Part shown: positions 63,019-64,000 of the stretch, one piece after another
How positions within the stretch are numbered: position 1 is the stretch's first letter
How the letters are laid out: the number at the start of each line of letters is the position of its first letter
Source: Roseospira marina
Lineage (GTDB): Bacteria > Pseudomonadota > Alphaproteobacteria > Rhodospirillales > Rhodospirillaceae
Direction: 5' to 3'
Length of the DNA stretch: 64,000 nucleotides
Assembly (NCBI RefSeq): GCF_014197855.1
Contig: NZ_JACIGJ010000004.1
Coordinates: 310,001-374,000 of the forward strand
Program-made: the position numbers and the translations under genes
Notes under the pieces: model-generated
The model's input: the letters and a program-made list of their open reading frames with translations, nothing else
The model's database searches: none
What the model was told of the DNA's origin: nothing

Positions 63019-64000
63019 TTATGAAACCGGGCGCACCAGTCGCCCGTTAAACAGAAACATGAGCCACCGCGAGTTTTTAATAATCCCGTGGTGAATGGCT
63101 AAGCCGATCACGATGGTGGATAGCGAAACAAAAATAAAAAGGACATCATCATTCGTAATATAGGGCTCTATCGCTGTGGCAAGAGCGTATATTACCAAGT
63201 AGTGAAAAAGATAGACGGTGTATACGGATTCGGACACAAAACGGAGTGGGCGGCTTGGTCCGGTAATAACATACTGAAACAGGCTGAGAATCAGTCCAAT
63301 CACACACAGATTCGTGAATCCTCGCGTAAAGTGATACAGGGCTTTCTCAAGGTTTCCACCGTTCAAGCCATTGGTTTGAGAGAGAACGATCAGAAGGGCA
63401 GCGGAACAGGTCAGCGCTGGGAGTGAAATCCGGTGAATCCGATCAAAGAAGGCTTTGCTTTTGAAGGCCAGCAGCCCCAGGAAGAAGAAGGGAATATAGG
63501 CCATCGTTGTCCATAGAATCCACTCCAATGGATTTGGTGGCAAAAATTCCTTGAACACGAACGTAAACGACGTGCGCACGAGGATTTGATAGGCGCCCGT
63601 AAGGGCCGCAAGGAGAATAAGAACGGCCCCACCAAACCTCTGGTCCAGGTTCTCATACAAGTGGTCAAGGTTGCCATGCCGTATAAGCCAAAGACACGCT
63701 GGCGTCAGCGCAACGTAGATCATAAGCGAAAAAAGGAACCAAAGATGAAGGTGCCAGACCATCGGCCCCTTCGGATCCGGCGGAATGTCGCCAAAGAAAA
63801 ATGTATTGATGCCCACAAAACCGTTATGGTAGATATACACGAGATAGTTGCTTCCCGGGTTCAGAAGGATCAGGCAGACAGCCAAAGGAACCCCTAAAGC
63901 AATGAGGCGGGATTTTAGGAACCCGCCTGTGCCACGCCGAAGAAAGAGCATGGTCGCAAAGTAACCGGAAATAAGGAAAAACGTCGACATTCGAAAAAGA
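63019..64000 (-). CDS. Acyltransferase family membrane protein (OpgC/acyltransferase-3 type), partial
   Basis: The frame reads off the right edge (LFRMSTFFLISGYFATMLFLRRG at the edge), so the N-terminus is missing. At least 323 residues with about eight or nine transmembrane segments are present, including HLWFLFSLMIYVAL and SESVYTVYLFHYLVIYALA. This is the pattern of acyltransferase-3 / OpgC proteins that O-acylate glucans or other surface glycans. The sequence is clearly richer in A/T than all genes to its left, suggesting recent transfer, perhaps with surface-polysaccharide genes beyond the window. Confidence 0.8.
   Translation of the reverse strand, partial: LFRMSTFFLISGYFATMLFLRRGTGGFLKSRLIALGVPLAVCLILLNPGSNYLVYIYHNGFVGINTFFFGDIPPDPKGPMVWHLHLWFLFSLMIYVALTPACLWLIRHGNLDHLYENLDQRFGGAVLILLAALTGAYQILVRTSFTFVFKEFLPPNPLEWILWTTMAYIPFFFLGLLAFKSKAFFDRIHRISLPALTCSAALLIVLSQTNGLNGGNLEKALYHFTRGFTNLCVIGLILSLFQYVITGPSRPLRFVSESVYTVYLFHYLVIYALATAIEPYITNDDVLFIFVSLSTIVIGLAIHHGIIKNSRWLMFLFNGRLVRPVS

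Overview
The window is high-GC DNA from an alphaproteobacterium, most likely a member of the Rhodospirillales or a close relative. The evidence is gene content and order: hisHAFE, a DgcN/DgcA pair, a UPF0386/YjhX protein, a phasin, a pyrB-pyrC pair followed by plsY, and a MetF-MetH block with an ArsR-methyltransferase regulator. Most genes are chromosomal housekeeping or metabolic genes. Accessory material sits at the left end (1-5.9 kb), around 18.0-18.7 kb, in the 41.6-43.4 kb repeat block and at the right edge.

Left end (0.8-4.8 kb, minus strand): four tightly coupled genes encode a phosphoribosyltransferase with a TRSP domain, a HAD phosphatase, a StiP/PELOTA phosphoribosyltransferase-like protein and a CitE-like C-C bond lyase. 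This is the nucleoside-like metabolite module known from tellurite/stress (Ter) islands, here with no ter gene in view. It is followed by a gene-poor stretch with an IS110-type remnant, a small membrane protein and tRNA-Glu.

6.9-16.3 kb: D-glutamate catabolism genes (dgcN-dgcA), a malonate-CoA ligase, an aldehyde dehydrogenase, a complete TRAP transporter and an alpha/beta hydrolase. 16.3-18.7 kb: wrbA, an XRE regulator with a DUF2975 membrane protein, then the scar of a deletion that joined a truncated GlxA-type regulator to a truncated isochorismatase-family gene. 18.7-24.4 kb: a methionine-cycle operon (SahR-like regulator, metF, metH) with a perfect 20-bp palindrome upstream and a foldable spacer before metH.

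24.4-38.4 kb: peroxiredoxin, TadA-type deaminase, dprA, topA, a LysE exporter, YjhX, PilZ-like and STAS signalling proteins, two proteins of unknown function, then pyrB, a dihydroorotase homologue lacking its first metal-binding histidines, and plsY. 38.5-41.6 kb encodes a diguanylate cyclase with three tandem periplasmic solute-binding domains. Directly after it lie four copies of a roughly 310-bp non-coding repeat in two tandem pairs around a VOC-family gene. Each copy carries conserved hairpins, and the block may be an array of small RNAs.

43.4-54.9 kb: a fold-III PLP decarboxylase, a phasin, a GlcG-like protein with malate synthase G, a photolyase, and a MocR regulator divergent from a PhzF / serine-threonine dehydratase / AlaX operon with an unusually symmetric intergenic region. 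54.9-64 kb: two paralogous XRE regulators, hisB, a SprA-type metalloprotease, a NIT-domain chemoreceptor, hisHAFE on the opposite strand, and an acyltransferase running off the right edge in visibly lower-GC DNA.
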